Source: Tupaia tana
Lineage: Eukaryota; Chordata; Mammalia; Scandentia; Tupaiidae
NCBI GenBank assembly: GCA_026018925.1
Contig: JAKSZU010000004.1
Location: 38,397,233 to 38,461,232 of the forward strand
DNA length: 64,000 bases
Direction of reading: 5' to 3'
Positions 22,676 through 35,209 of the stretch are shown in pieces (within the stretch, counting starts at the first letter, position 1; the number at the start of each line of letters is the position of its first letter). The notes below the pieces were generated by a model. It searched no databases. It was not told where the DNA came from and saw nothing but the letters and a program-made list of their open reading frames with translations. Both the position numbers and the translations under genes were made by a program.

Positions 22676-24695
22676 TCTCACATAGATGTCTAGTTATAAG
22701 TAAATCAACATTTAGCTACATTTTTTTTCCCTCTAGGGTCCAGCATCAAAGGATCTGATTCCATTATTTGTGAATGTATCCTACACTTGGTTAGGAAGCT
22801 ACATGACATTTATAGTCATAGCTTTTGTTATATCTGACAGCTAAATAAAACACAATCTCCTGGGACCTCAAATCTATTTCTTACTACCACAAGTGCAACA
22901 GATATATAGCCAAACATACTTGTTAGTGCTAGGTAAAAGAGTGTGTTTTGGTACTAAAGAATAAACTATGCTTAACCCAAGGATGTGCACATGATGGGAT
23001 GATGAAAGTAATTTTATGAAAAATCTTTTGTAGTAAGCTGCAATATAAATATTTAAAGAAATATGTTAAAAGAGTGAAAGTAAGATTAGTGTTCTGAGAC
23101 GATCAATAGAAAAATATACTTATAAAAAAAAGAATGTCTCATTAAGTGAAGCATTAAATATAAAGCTGTCTTTTTAGTGTAGATTTCAAATTTTACCTTT
23201 TGGAAGGTAACCCTTAAACAGGTGCTTACAATTTACTTGGAAATGGGGCAGACTGCAGAACCAAGCAGGAGACGACAGAAGGTCTAGGGCAGTGCCACGA
23301 TTTTCACATGGTCTTGAACCACCAGTAAGGGCAGTTCACAATATTGCACTGCCTAGAGAGGTGCCTTGGAGGAATAAATTCCGGATACATTTGAGCAGTT
23401 TAAAAATAGCACTGCATGTGTTCACCCTCAATCCTCAGGGAGCATAATACTCAAAGCTCAGACATGAGGTTTTAAGAGGGGCTTGCTTTGCAGGGCAGAA
23501 TTAGGCAAAAGTATTGTCAGTAATTCCTTCTTGGGGTTGAATCCTTTTTGAGGATATGTTTTTAATCCTTCATTAGTTACTTTTAATGAACTGAAGGTGA
23601 ACTAAAATCTGAAAGGCCTGCATGTATGACTTGGGTCCCTAACAGCATTTATAGAAGAACCCTATTCCTCTTTGATAAAAGATACCCTCTTGGCCATGGA
23701 AGATTCCTTCTTCTGGGATCCTTCCCTGAAAGTTCTGAGGAAGTGAGGGCTACATTCATGCCCAGAGGAAAACCGAGGACCCCCAACCCTCAGCTGCTGG
23801 AACCCTTGGGCCACAGAAGTAAACCACTGTATCCAAGCCTCTCTCAGCTGGCTTGTATACTTCTCAGAGAGTTTGTGGACAAGGTGGGAATGAAACTGAA
23901 GATATCTGATATCTGAACAGAGCCCAAGTATCTTGATAACTTTACTTTTCTTTTGTTTTTCTAGCTTTCTTTTTTTTTTTTTTTTTGGTATGTTTCTTAC
24001 TCACGTGTCCCACCCACCTTGGGCTAGGGAGGGGAGAGGCACCTCTGAAAACAGACGCTCCTGCAGTAGAGGAAAGATACAGGGAAGGCAGAGGGAGGAA
24101 GAGAGGGCGAATCACGAAGCTGGGCCAAGAAGAGCAGCTGGTTTTCACACATTCCTGCTCCTCTCCGGTAGGGCTCATGTTCAGTCTGTCTCATTCCACA
24201 CATTGGGGCGGAAATTTCACAGGTGTCTGCCCCTAAGCCAGTAGAGAACATGAGCCCTGGGAGCACAGCTGCCCAAGGTCCTCCCCAGGGTCTCCTCCCC
24301 TGTTCTAGATTCAGAATCACTGAAGACCAAAAGGCTCCTTGTGAATCAATACCTCGTATTATCAAAAGGCTTTTGGTTCAGTTTTAATTGGCAGAGTTGA
24401 TTGTAGCCTAAGAGGTCCTGCAAGATTTCAAGAGAGGAGACATTACCGCGTAACTTGATGACAACAAATACAATCTTTATGACGTTCTTTACTTTCTGTA
24501 TTATAATGACATGAAAAGACTTTCTTATTCTACCTACACACAACTCAAGACAAAAGTGTAACTTCTGGAGTTGAAGAACTGATGGTACGGAGAAAGAGAA
24601 GTTTCAATAAGGAAATAAGCTTTGCTATGTGTATACACAAAGACATATATACACAACCCTTCCCCCCCTTGTATACTATACAGGTTGGCACACAC

Positions 24696-24701
24696 TTTAT
24701 T
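24696..24701 (-). terminator. GNG12: Candidate proximal polyadenylation signal of GNG12
   Basis: AATAAA on the - strand about 380 bases after the stop codon. Use of this site would give a short 3' UTR isoform. No transcript evidence is available here. Confidence 0.3.
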
Positions 24702-25078
24702 GGATTTAAATTATCCTTGGCATTTTAATTTGATGGGTGCTTAGGCAATCTAGGTCTTGACATAGCTGAATCAATTGTACATTTAAAGTATATAATTGTG
24801 TTTTTAAAAAGGCCCAGACCAACTTTCCTTAAACAGTAACCCAAGATAATACCATAGCTACTGAATGGAAAACTAGATTGTTATTCTGTATTAAATCAGT
24901 AAAGAGTATTTTAGATAAAGGGCAACTTGGAAAATAAAGACCTCAGCGTCCATTATTCCAAGTCAGGAGCATTTTAGGTATTAGCAGTGGTTACCAATAA
25001 GCTGAAGGTAAATCTCTTCAAGGAGCTGCTCATAACCTGCTCGGCTGAGAAGAGGTGAGGAACTGTTTCACAATTCCA

Positions 25079-27234
25079 CTATAAGATGATGCATGTTTTT
25101 TTATCCTTGAAAGGGTTTTCTGAAGTTGGTATTCCTATCAGCAAAGGATCACTCCTGGCGTGCTCCTCGCAGTAGGACATGAGGTCTGCTGATGCCTTTG
25201 AAACCTGGCACAGAGATAAACCAAAGCAAACACGTGAGAAAATACTTGATTTACAGACTTCAAGAGTTTCTTTAAATGCTAAGCCATGGGGTGGAAGACT
25301 GCTTTGCACGGGATCATCGGCGTCTCAGAGCATCACACTCAAGTTGCTTGTCAGGTGAAAAGGGCAATGGTACATTTAAAATGGGGTATTCTGGCAGGGA
25401 AGGCCTTCCGTAACCAAGCGATCAGACTTAACAATGACCAGACAAACTGGATTCACGTATCTCCTCAGGTACGTGGAGGAACACACCACCAGCCACCAGC
25501 CAGCACTCCTGCCCAAACATTTCACAGGGACGTAATCGGCAAACGATCTCAACCCAAGTGAGGATGATTCTGCAGATTCTGCGAAAGCGGACTGTGTGTC
25601 AGATACTGTTCTTGGGGAATCCTGAACTGCAAATAACTTTGAAATGGTTTACAGAAAAAAAGAACAAGGGTTTTGTGTGTAGTGTCCAGACAGAAAGAGA
25701 GCAAGAAAGCAAGCAAACGGAGCTGACTGCTAACCAGTGATGGACTTTGGCACAGAGTATATGAATATCTGTCGTTAACATTTTTACAAATAAAAAGATG
25801 GGGGAGGGCAAGGCAAAGTGTATGCGAACCAAGGGAAGTTTCTATCTCAGTTTCTATTCAAGAGCAAAACAGACTGGAATGCAGAACAGCATTGAAAAAC
25901 TGAATTGGAGCCAAGACGTGGAGCCAAGTGGTGGCGCTTCCAGATTTACTGTTGGAGACTGGGCTTGGGGAAATAAAAAGATGAAACAAAACCAGCAAGG
26001 GAAGGTACAGCGCCTTGCTTGGGCATGAGTTAAAAAATGGAAAAGACCCTCATGCCCTGCTTCAGAATTCTGGTGGGGAGGCCTTGCAGAGTAATCAGAT
26101 CCATGTCCTAAAGCAGGGACGCAGAGCAGTCAAGCCCCGTGAGCTCAGCACAGGCAGCCTCAGGCTCTGAGGGCAGGTGACTATCTCCAGGCCCGGAGGA
26201 ATCTGTCAGGTAACTGCTTCCCTCTCTAGGAAATAACATCGGTCGCAACATTCTAAGACGCTCATTGCCCGGTCCTTTCTTGGGATGTGGAGAGAAAAAA
26301 AAAGTGCCAAAGACAGGTGACCTAAGCAATGTGTTCTGGTTCTCTATGGGATCTCAGCTGAAGCTAGCAAAACGCATCCGGGTGTAGAAAGTGGTCACTT
26401 GAAGCCACACGAAGTTTAAAAAGTTTCATTTTCCTAATAAAGGAGTCCCCGACTGTTGACTTGTTATGCAAGGCTACCTCAGCTGCACTGATAACTCTTG
26501 AACACTTAGAAAATTCCAGAGGGATGACAAGGGTGTTTATGAAGTCCACCTGGAACCCCATCTCCATTTAGAACATAAGATCATAGGTCTTGACCATGTT
26601 CATTCAGGGAAGGTGGGTCCTCAGGAAATCCTGTCCAGAGGTTTACAGAGAGGCTCACTCAGATGCTTTGGCTCTACAGCCCTTTTGAAATGAGTCCCAT
26701 GCTGTGTAGAAAATGAAAGTTGAGATTCTTTTTTTTGAGAGTTTTTTTTTCTTTTTTTCTTTTTTTTGCTATAGGGTGCGTGCGCTTGCCAGAAAGACAG
26801 AGAGATAGAAAGCAAGAAATCACCCCTTGGGGGGATGGCCACGCCACAATTTCTTCTCCTCCATTCTCCTCTCGGGATCTTGGGCACGCACGCACACGTG
26901 CCTAGAGTGAGTTTAAGCCGCCGGGTCTAGGGCTCGAACTGCGGTCAGCTACATGGGAGTTCAGCAACATAGCCATTATGCTAACTGCTAGTCCAAGATT
27001 CTAAGACTCTCAAGCTTGCTCTAGGAAAAATCCTGGAAGCAAGCTGAATTAAATGGCATTTTTCTCTGACCTGGGACCCAGCCTTCAAAGGGCGCTGGGA
27101 ACTGGAAGGGAAGTACACTGAATCTAATCCAGATTCCTTACCTTTATTCTTTCAATGGAGGCTTCTAATCTTAACTGCTGCACAGTCCTTCGGGCCTGGG
27201 CTATGTTGTTGGTGCTTGCTGTCTTGCTGGACAT
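25079..27234 (-). CDS. GNG12: GNG12, guanine nucleotide-binding protein G protein subunit gamma-12 (two coding exons)
   Basis: The CDS on the - strand joins 27234-27142 (31 codons from ATG at 27234-27232) to 25204-25079 (41 codons plus TAG at 25081-25079), 72 residues in all, the usual GNG12 length. The intron of 1937 bases has GT/AG ends and splits between codons 31 and 32. The protein begins [20 protein letters not shown] and ends [10 protein letters not shown]. The N-terminal half is the coiled-coil segment that pairs with G-beta; the C-terminal CIIL is a CAAX box whose terminal leucine predicts geranylgeranylation, membrane anchoring, and removal of the last three residues. Role in the family: gamma subunit of a G-beta-gamma dimer coupling membrane receptors to effectors. 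The exon holding the ATG starts at 27253 (acceptor CTG read on the + strand at 27254-27256), so 19 bases of 5' UTR are in it. The 5' non-coding exon(s) lie outside the window. Confidence 0.98.
26728..26994 (-). repeat. tRNA-derived SINE in the GNG12 intron between coding exons
   Basis: Full-length copy, same strand as GNG12 and about 150 bases downstream (in gene direction) of the start-codon exon. Flanks GAGATTCT and AAGATTCT fit a short duplication. Confidence 0.9.
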
Positions 27235-27808
27235 CTTTGATGGTTGTTTTTATCTGAAATCTAAAGCATTGTTAAGGTGAACAACAGTCCTCTTCAAGTT
27301 ATTTCAACATTCATAATAATTTGTATAACTTGAAGGGAAATGGATACATGTGTCCAGTCCTTACAGCTCCTTGTAGGTAGGTTACTAAAACGTCCCTCAG
27401 CAATGTCAGGGGTGGCCTAGGTGTCTTAAGCTTGTTGTCAATTTGTGTACCTCCGTAGATCTTTTTGTGAAAGCCCAGCACTAGCAGTTTAAACAATGCA
27501 CCTCAACATACTGCGTAAAAGTACCCTCTTCTAGGATCGTATAAGAGGAAACAGGTCTCCACGAACAAGTACGGTTGTCAGGGGGCCTCCAGCAAAAGTG
27601 AGCATTTGCCACCAGAGGCCATATTGCACATCGGTTTAATGTCACTGTTACCTGCTTTAATAGAAGGTCAGATTTTCTTTCTTTTGAACTCTCTCAGCCA
27701 ACTATTAGGCTGGTGTGAGTCCTGGCAATAGAAAATGAGGAGAGAGAACTGTACTAGAGAACTTTGTAGAGAGGGTGCATTTTTAAGTGTTATTAAGGTA
27801 TGCAGTGG

Positions 27809-28077
27809 TGGGACCAGCAGTTAGTGTAATGGCAATGTTGCTGGACTCCCATGTAGTTGACCGCAGTTTGAGTCCCAGACCTGGTGGCTTAAACTTACGC
27901 TGGGCACGTGTGAGTGCATGCCCAAGATCCCGAGAGAAAGGAGTTGAAGGGATGGTGGCGTGGCCATCCCCCCTGGGGGGGTGATTTCTTGCTTTCTGTC
28001 TCTCTGTCTCTGTCTTTCTGGCGAGCGCATGCGCCCTATGGCAAAAACCTCTCCAAAAAAAAAAAAAAAAAAAAAAA
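27809..28077 (+). repeat. tRNA-derived SINE upstream of GNG12 exon 2
   Basis: Young copy with a 24-base A tail. Direct repeat (G/A)TATGCAGTGGT flanks it (near 27798 and 28079). It is opposite in orientation to the copy at 26728, so the two bracket the exon as an inverted pair. Confidence 0.92.
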
Positions 28078-31000
28078 GATATGCAGTGGTTTTGAGAATG
28101 TCAGGTTAAAAAGGGAAAAAGTAGGACTTTTTAGTTTAGTTAGAGACTCTCAGTGATAGATCCACAATGCTGAAAAGATACACAAGTAGTTTACAGCCTG
28201 AAATGATTGCTAAAACCTTATCATTCCCTTCTTTGACCCCTCTTGGACCACATCCCAGGGAACCCGCTAGTCCTGTTACTCCATCTTATGCTCATGGGTC
28301 GGTTTTTCCTCTGGCCTCAGATTTTGGATTTGGGCTCCCCTGCAGCCCTCTCTTCCCAGCCACATGGTATAAAGCAACAGAAACACCCTGGCCCTGAGCT
28401 TTGACCTGTCTGGTTGAGGAGGGTGCATTTCATAAGGCAGACAGTCCTGGGCGGAAGCACTGCCTGGTGCTCCTGCCATATATGGCTAAGTTCCCTCTCT
28501 GCATGGTGGCAACTAGAGGAAAATGTGGAGCTGGCAGGCCTGGCAGCTGTGTGGCAGTTTTATGACTCATGGGAGCAGGTGGACAGGTGTGCCTCCCTGG
28601 CGCTATGCAAGAGCTCAGCAAAGTCTTAGGACACCGTGGCGCCAGCACCAAACCAGGCTGACTCAACCTTCAGGAGAGGCTGCAGTTGCACAAAGCAATC
28701 TTGCCATAAGGTTTACATAAGACAAGGCTGCAAAGACCTCAGCAACTCAGAGGCTCCACAGTGTGTACCGTGCGGGCACCACGGTGCTCCATGCTGAGTC
28801 CCATGAGGCTCAGAATGCTCCTAATGGCTGAGTTAAAAAACCTGGGGAGGGCTTGTGTACTCAGAAGCCAGAGGACGCTTTGGGCTAAATGCACCAACAA
28901 CACTGTGCTTCTTAACTGTGTGCAGAATCTGGAAATCAGCCTAATCAGCAAGCATCACATTCCTGGGTTTGGACCCTGCCTTTGCCATTGACTAGTTGAA
29001 TTTAACTAAGTGAAACTGTTCCTTCACTGTGGTGAGCCCGTGGTGGGTAGAAAAAAATCTACTAGGAAGGTTTTTTGGGGGGACAGAATGGGGAGAGTTA
29101 ATTCTTGACTCCTATCGAGGGTTTAACATAGGACCAAGGCGCTTCCTAACTGCTGCTGCTATGATTTTATCCTGAGGCCACACAGCACAACGAGTTAGAA
29201 CTCCCTGTTTACCTGTTTGTTACCCCACCTGGCTAATGGGCCTCAGGGTGTTTACTGTCAGGGTCTGGGTGGGGCTATGGGTATCAGCTCTTTTTAGTGC
29301 ATTTCTAGGCCATTCTACTGCACTCTCCTGTCAGGACAGAAGGAAGGACTAGGCTGGCCACAGGCAACAGAGGATTCCCTTGGGAGTAAGGAAGCCCGAG
29401 CAACACCGGATACTGGGAGGAGGAAGCATGGGGTGGGGCAGAGCAGGGTGGCCTGTCCTAGGCCTTGGCCTTGGGTGACCTTGTTTCAACCCAATCAGGA
29501 TGGCTGCCTTTTCCTTGGATTCCTATTCTGCCTTGCCCAGAGGAGAGCCGAGGGTGTCCTCTGTTTTGATTCTGCTCACACCCAGTGGTCTGGTTTAGTC
29601 TCCTTCTGTCCTCCCAAGCCAGTGCTTACTGACAGAATGTTTTAAAGGCAACTGAGGCAGTGGGCAACCTCACCCTGCAGCGTGCATGGCCTGATTCACA
29701 GTAAGCTGGTTACATGTTTTGTTCCCTGCAGCACATTAAACTGGGTTCTCCTTCCAGCTGGCATGGGTACTGAGGCTCCCCAGCCTCCAGAATGCGAACA
29801 TGACACCCTTTCTGAGTGGCTTGTGGTTTCCACGCTGCACCCTAAGGATTTTCTAAATGTTCCCTTCTCGTGAGAATAATACCAAGCATTCTCTCTTCTC
29901 AACCTCCAGGGCATAAAGTTTCCAAGGCCTGAGCGAGTTTTCCTGTAACTGCAGAACAGTTCACGTGTATCAGGACTTGATCAGTCATTGCTCTCACCCA
30001 CGTGCCCATAAGCAAATAGTCCAAAGTCAAGCTCTATTTATAACATGCTCCGGAGGTCCCTCTAAACCTGGTGAGAAAGTGGGCTTCTAGTACATGGAGG
30101 CCTTTTTACTTCTTGACTATCACACAGTCAGGATTAAAAACAGCTAACAGTTCACAATGCACACCACTCAGCTCGGGCTTCTTGCAGCTTTCCCTCGTTC
30201 TGTGTCCTGACCTGCTCTTTCTCAGGGTATCCCCTTCCTCGCCACTTGCATGGTTCTCTGCTCTCCTCCCTCGGTGAATCTTGCAGGTCTCAGCCTCTAC
30301 AAAGTCCACACAATCCATTTTCAATTGGGTGCTACTGGTACTAGGTGTGATGTGTTGAGAATAAACGGGCAGGACAGATATGGTTCCTGCCCTTGCAGAG
30401 ACAACATTTAGAATGTAATCAGATACTTTCCTCTTTGGCTTCAGAGGAAGCTTATCCCTCCTCCTGCTCTACCACCCATCAGGCTTCTAACTCAAAAACA
30501 ATCTCTCTTCTAAAAGTCCCTTCTGTCCCTTCCCCTCTGCAGGACAACCCCATTCAGAAAACTAAAGTTTACAGCTTTGCTGATTTATTAAGCACAAGCC
30601 ACTTTCTAGTGAATACTGCATCGCAATAGCTTTGGGCAGTCAATTACATGGGATATTTATGGTCATTTCTAGAAAAAGTTGTACACTGGATCATGGAAAA
30701 AGAATGTGATCTCTGATTATAAAGCTCTTCCTAGGGAGAAACCAAATCAAAATTATATCATTTCCTGTAAAGGAGGCTCTTCAAGGAAGCTGAGTTGCCC
30801 TTTGTCTACTCAAGGAAGCCCACTGCTCCTTCATGGTGGGAGATGCCCACAGGATCTGGAGGTCTGGCGAAGGACTGCCTTCCTACTTGCACCTGCTTTG
30901 CACCTCCTCAGCAGCCGGACCAGGGCAGAAGAGACAGGAAAACTGGGGAAACGAGTATCTCTAAACAGCTCGGCACCTTCAGAAGCTTTCCTTGGTCTTT

Positions 31001-31094
31001 TGTTAATGATGGGCATTATCTGGCTATGTGTGCTACTAAGTGGATAAAAAGCTTGCTTTTTACACCAACAATAGCTTCCAAGGCCAGTAACACC

Positions 31095-31295
31095 TGATAT
31101 TTGTATGGAATCTTAGAACATGCACAAGTTGCTTTCATACATATTATTTCATGAAGTCTCAAAAATGATCCAGAAAGGTATATTGCTATTCATTCTTGCC
31201 TTACAGATGGGGCAACTGGCATTAGAAAAACATACTTCAGATTCACCCAGCTCATGAGCCTTGAACCAGCTTGTAAGCCTTTCACTACCGAAGGC
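31095..31295 (-). repeat. MIR relic
   Basis: 'CATATTATTTCATGAAGTCTC' and 'CTTGCCTTACAGATGGGGCA' are the reversed MIR pattern. Confidence 0.6.
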
Positions 31296-32347
31296 ACCTT
31301 TCCAACGTGCACCAAAGAAAGGATGCAATTCCAATTCATTTGATTTGCATACATTTAGGGCAACAACGAACACTGCACAAGGTGGTTCTTAATCAGGAGT
31401 GACTTTGCCATTCCAAGACCTAGAGTCGGGGGTTTGCTGATTGCTGTGTTTATGTAATACTCCTCCAGGTTAGGGTGTTAGATAGCGTTTGTCTATCTGG
31501 AGAGCAGGCTTCCCCTCTGACACAAGCCAATCAAGAGTTCTGCTGGCCACCCCTAGGCAGGAACTGAAGTCGGTATCTGGAGATCCTGAGCCACAGGTAT
31601 TTCATCCCGCCCAGAAATGCCGAGCCAGTCTGCCTGGCTGTGCAGACTGCAGGTCTGATAATGCTCTGGCTATCGCTTCTGTGACCTTGCTTTCATCCCT
31701 ACATACGGGTAACAGATTTGAATAAATATATGTAGCATTTCACTATTCAAATCATTTGCATTGGTCTTAATGTTATGGCTCATCTTCTAAATTCTCAAGT
31801 TCCTAGAAATTCCCCAGAAATAAATATCCCATTAGGAAAACCTGGGCATTTTAACTTTTGTCAAGAGTGGCCTGACACAGGGGGAGGTGGGTAGGGAAGG
31901 AAAGAATGCCACAGGGCACACTCTGGGAGGAAGGCACCAGGAAGCCCAGAGTCTGAATCACAAGGCATCATGACAGGGCCAGTTACTGAATCACTGGAGT
32001 GAAGCCAACTTTCAAGAGCACACACACTCCTTGTGGCTGTAATAAAAAAGCAGGTTGAAAAAAAAAAAGCTACCAGCTTGCATTTACCCTCTCATTATGC
32101 CTTCAGCCTTCAGTGTCTTAGTCCAGCTCTTTGCCTGTCCCCTCATCTGTATAAGGGGTACAACAATACTTATCTCAAAGAGAAGCACCCACCTTTGAGT
32201 AATGCACTCTGTACATACAAATATTTACTAAATGCTGGGCCACTGGACTCATTAGCCAAATATGCATTTGGTGGGAAATGAGAGAAAGATTTAGGACAGC
32301 AACAGAGGCATTTCAAGGTAATGGGCTGAGTGGCCAGGTGGCATTAG

Positions 32348-32615
32348 TTTTTTTTTTTTTTTTTTGTTTTTTTGTTTTTTGAGAGGTTTTTGCTATAGGG
32401 AACATGAGCTCACCAGAAAGAGAGAGACAGAGAGACAGAAAGCAAGAAGTCACTCCCCAGGGGGGATGGCCACGTTGCAATCCTTTCTCCTCTTGGGATC
32501 TTGGCACACACGCCTGCACACCCGGACTGAGTTTAAGCCACCGGGTCTGGGACTTGAACCACGGTCGACTACATGAGTGTCCAGCAACATAGCCATTATG
32601 CCATCTGCTAGTCCC
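32348..32615 (-). repeat. tRNA-derived SINE
   Basis: T run then the reverse family sequence, ending CTAGTCCC. Some 20 bases of the central block are missing around 32492. Confidence 0.88.
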
Positions 32616-32688
32616 GACAATAGCTTTCTAATAATGCCTTAGAAAGATTGCAGGGAGTGCACTCAGATCCTTAAGAATACTTTTTCTG

Positions 32689-32839
32689 GGGCTGGAGAGT
32701 GGCATAGTGGTGAAATGCAAGGCCCTGCGAGACTGACCCAAATGGGAAGGTTCTGGGTTTGTGTCTAGAGATCTTCGTGAGTACGGTGGGCACTCACTAT
32801 GTCCATGATCCAGGGCTGGCTGGGGTGCATCTTAGTGTT
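32689..32839 (+). repeat. Unassigned old tRNA-like SINE
   Basis: Begins GGGGCTGGAGAGTGGCATAG and has a B-box-like stretch, but the body differs from the main family. It is cut at its 3' side by the SINE at 32856. Could be another lineage-specific family. Confidence 0.4.
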
Positions 32840-32855
32840 AAGACCCTATGGGAGT

Positions 32856-33118
32856 AGGGACCAGCAGTTAGCGTAATGGCTATGTCGCTGGACTCACACG
32901 TAGTCGACCGTGGTTCAAGTCCCGGACCCGGTGGCTTAAACTCATGCCGGGCGTGTGTGCGTGCGTGCCCAAGATCCTGAGAGGAAAATGGAGGAGAAGG
33001 GATTGTGGTGTGACCATCCCCTCTGGGGGGTGATTTCTCGCCTTCTGTCTCTCTGTCTCTCTCTGTCTGGCGAGCGCACGTGCCCTATAGCAAAAATCTC
33101 TTCAAAAAAAAAAAAAAA
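32856..33118 (+). repeat. tRNA-derived SINE, young copy
   Basis: Full length, CpG-rich, A tail of about 17 bases. The target-site duplication AAGACCCTATGGGAGT at 32840-32855 is repeated perfectly after the tail (from 33119). Confidence 0.95.
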
Positions 33119-33559
33119 AAGACCCTATGGGAGTTGCTGTTTCTTTTTATCTTTCATATGGGAAAAAACATGACAAAACCTTAAAAAAGAATAGTTTTTC
33201 TATTTTCTTGGAAGTTTCTTATTTATATCAGAACATGTAGGCTAAATCCAGACTGCAGATGTGTTTGGTGGGGCTCCACATGACATTAACTTGGTACATA
33301 TGAATGTTTGTATGTGTGTTGAGTTTAAACTGATAGCTGACATTTGAAAAGTGGTAAGATTTTATTTTAAAGGGAAGACTTCTGGAAAAATCAGAAAATC
33401 CTACAAAAGTGAGCTGGCTCTGAACAGCGGCTGCCCCTTTAACATTTGCTGGTGCACCTGTCTGGGCCCTCCCTTTGTTTGAACTTATGACACTGACTGT
33501 AGACTATGCCTTGGATATTCGTTCCAGAAACACATGCAGGATTAGCCAAGGGGCTTTGG

Positions 33560-33725
33560 GTCCACTCCTGCTCCTGTCACTTCCTAGCGCTAAGAACCTG
33601 GGCAGGAGTTGTAACCTATCTAAGCCTCAATTTTCTCATGGGAAAAATGGGGATAATAATACTTTCCTATCTCAAAGGACTGTTAAAAGCATCAGATAAA
33701 ATAAGCATGTGAGTATAATAAATAT
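33560..33725 (+). repeat. MIR relic
   Basis: 'TAAGCCTCAATTTTCTCATGG', then 'ATGGGGATAATAATACTTTC' and 'AAGCATCAGATAAAATAAGC'. Confidence 0.7.
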
Positions 33726-33904
33726 AAAGAATACTTTTTCTGAGAACTTTCTTATCATATTCTGCATGAAGTACACTAAGCACTTTGCAGTCCCAGATGG
33801 ACTGGTGCTAGCCAGCAGTTGGACCCTCCTCCTAGGGTGCCTCCCTGAACTGTGGGGTTAGCAAGAAAAAAAAAAAAAAAGAAAAAAGAAACATCTCCCA
33901 GCGG

Positions 33905-34255
33905 TAAGGTTGAATTGTGCTTCTTTTCTCCCCACCCCCACTTCAATTCATATGTTGAAATCCTACTTCGGAATGTGACTATATTGGAGATAGAAGCTTT
34001 AAAGAGGTGATTAGGTTAATATGAGGTCATTATAGTGGGCCCCAATGTAATACAAATGTCCTTATTAAGAAGGGGAAATTTAGATACATTAATACACTAG
34101 AACTAAGGGAAGACTACATGGAGACAGAGGGAGAAGACAGTTATTTGCCCTCAGAAGAAACTAATCCTGCCCATAATTTGACCTGATACAGCCTCCAGAA
34201 ACATGAGAAAAATCAATCTCGCTCTTGATGCCTCCTAATATACAGTAATTTGTTA
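33905..34255 (+). repeat. ERVL-MaLR-type solo LTR relic
   Basis: 'CATATGTTGAAATCCTA', 'GGTGATTAGGTTAATATGAGG', 'GGGCCCCAATGTAATACAAA' and 'GCCTCCAGAAACATGAGAAA' follow the order of MLT1/MST-like LTRs. Heavily decayed, no internal viral sequence. Confidence 0.5.
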
Positions 34256-35209
34256 GGACGTTTCAAGAACTAGCACACCCAGGTTCTCTTCTTAGGAACT
34301 CTGGATGCTGCAGGCTCTGCCAGTTCACTGCATTCAGGAGCCATCTGGCAGGTGGCAGTGAGCAGTTTCTTGCTGCTTGGCTGACTTCTGCTGAGAAGTG
34401 GGGGAAGGGGCAAGTCACTCCTAGTGGAGGTGGGTTGGGCATCCAGGGTCCAGTCACGAGCTACTTGGTGCTGAGAAGCTGTCGGCTGCAGTGGCCTCCC
34501 AGTCTGCACTTTGTTCTGGCCTGGTGGCCAGCTCAGTGGCTGGGAGTCCTTCCTACGAGAGCCTGTTCTTCCAGAACTTCCAGTGGTGACAGAAGCACTC
34601 AGGTCCCTGTATTAAAGCCTGTTCTGCTAAAACTGCCAAGAGCACTCTCTGTGACACCTTTGCTAATCTGCAAATGTGTCACATTTTGTAAACTGTAAAT
34701 AACTCACGAACAGGAGCAATGCTTTCTATGATTACCACCATTGCTAAACACCCCAAACTCTTAAGACTAGAAAGGAGGGAGGAAGAGGATGTAAAATTCT
34801 CTCTCCTCCTGAACCAAAGCTGCAGGCCACAAGACCAAAGCAGCAGCTGAAAGTCCTGCCCTGCTCCTGCAGTGTTCTGAGGGCAAAGGGCAAGAAGAAC
34901 ATGCTCTGAGCTTACAGGGGAGGAAAGTGACAGAGGAGAGGACAGCAAGGGCTGCACAGAAGTGGAACACATGGATTGGAAGAGGCAGTGTCTAGAGCTC
35001 TTCCAAGAGAAATTGATATGGGTGCAGAATTGGCAGAAGAAAGAATGAAAACAGCTCTCTGAAGACCTCAACAGAGCTCATCTTGCCTGTAAAAGTAGCA
35101 TGCCTTTCGACTTGAAAATCCTTTAAGTTTTATCTGGTAAATCATTAGCTGATTTTACCTGCCAATCAAGGTGCATGTCCCTGGATAATAAGTTATAATG
35201 ATAAATTTT

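Larger units (their letters stand above)
21085..25078 (-). other. GNG12: GNG12 3' UTR (inferred extent)
   Basis: The sequence after the TAG is AT-rich and has no recognisable young SINE for about 4 kb, unlike both flanks, as expected for a long, constrained 3' UTR. On the - strand, AATAAA hexamers occur at 24701-24696, 21107-21102 and 21099-21094. The last two lie next to an L2 fragment that ends near 21071, so I place the distal end just below 21094. A MIR-like segment at about 21560-21740 and an AT-rich tract at 22641-22675 lie inside. The human gene is known for a multi-kilobase 3' UTR; the exact end here is inferred. Confidence 0.55.

Noticed and set aside
30679-31047. A 122-residue open frame on the + strand with a hydrophobic end
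   Set aside because: No homology was recognised, no splice or promoter context is visible, and a MIR relic begins immediately after it.
33905-34255. LTR relics as evidence for an endogenous retrovirus
   Set aside because: Only decayed MaLR-type LTR-like sequence is present; no gag, pol or env similarity was seen nearby.
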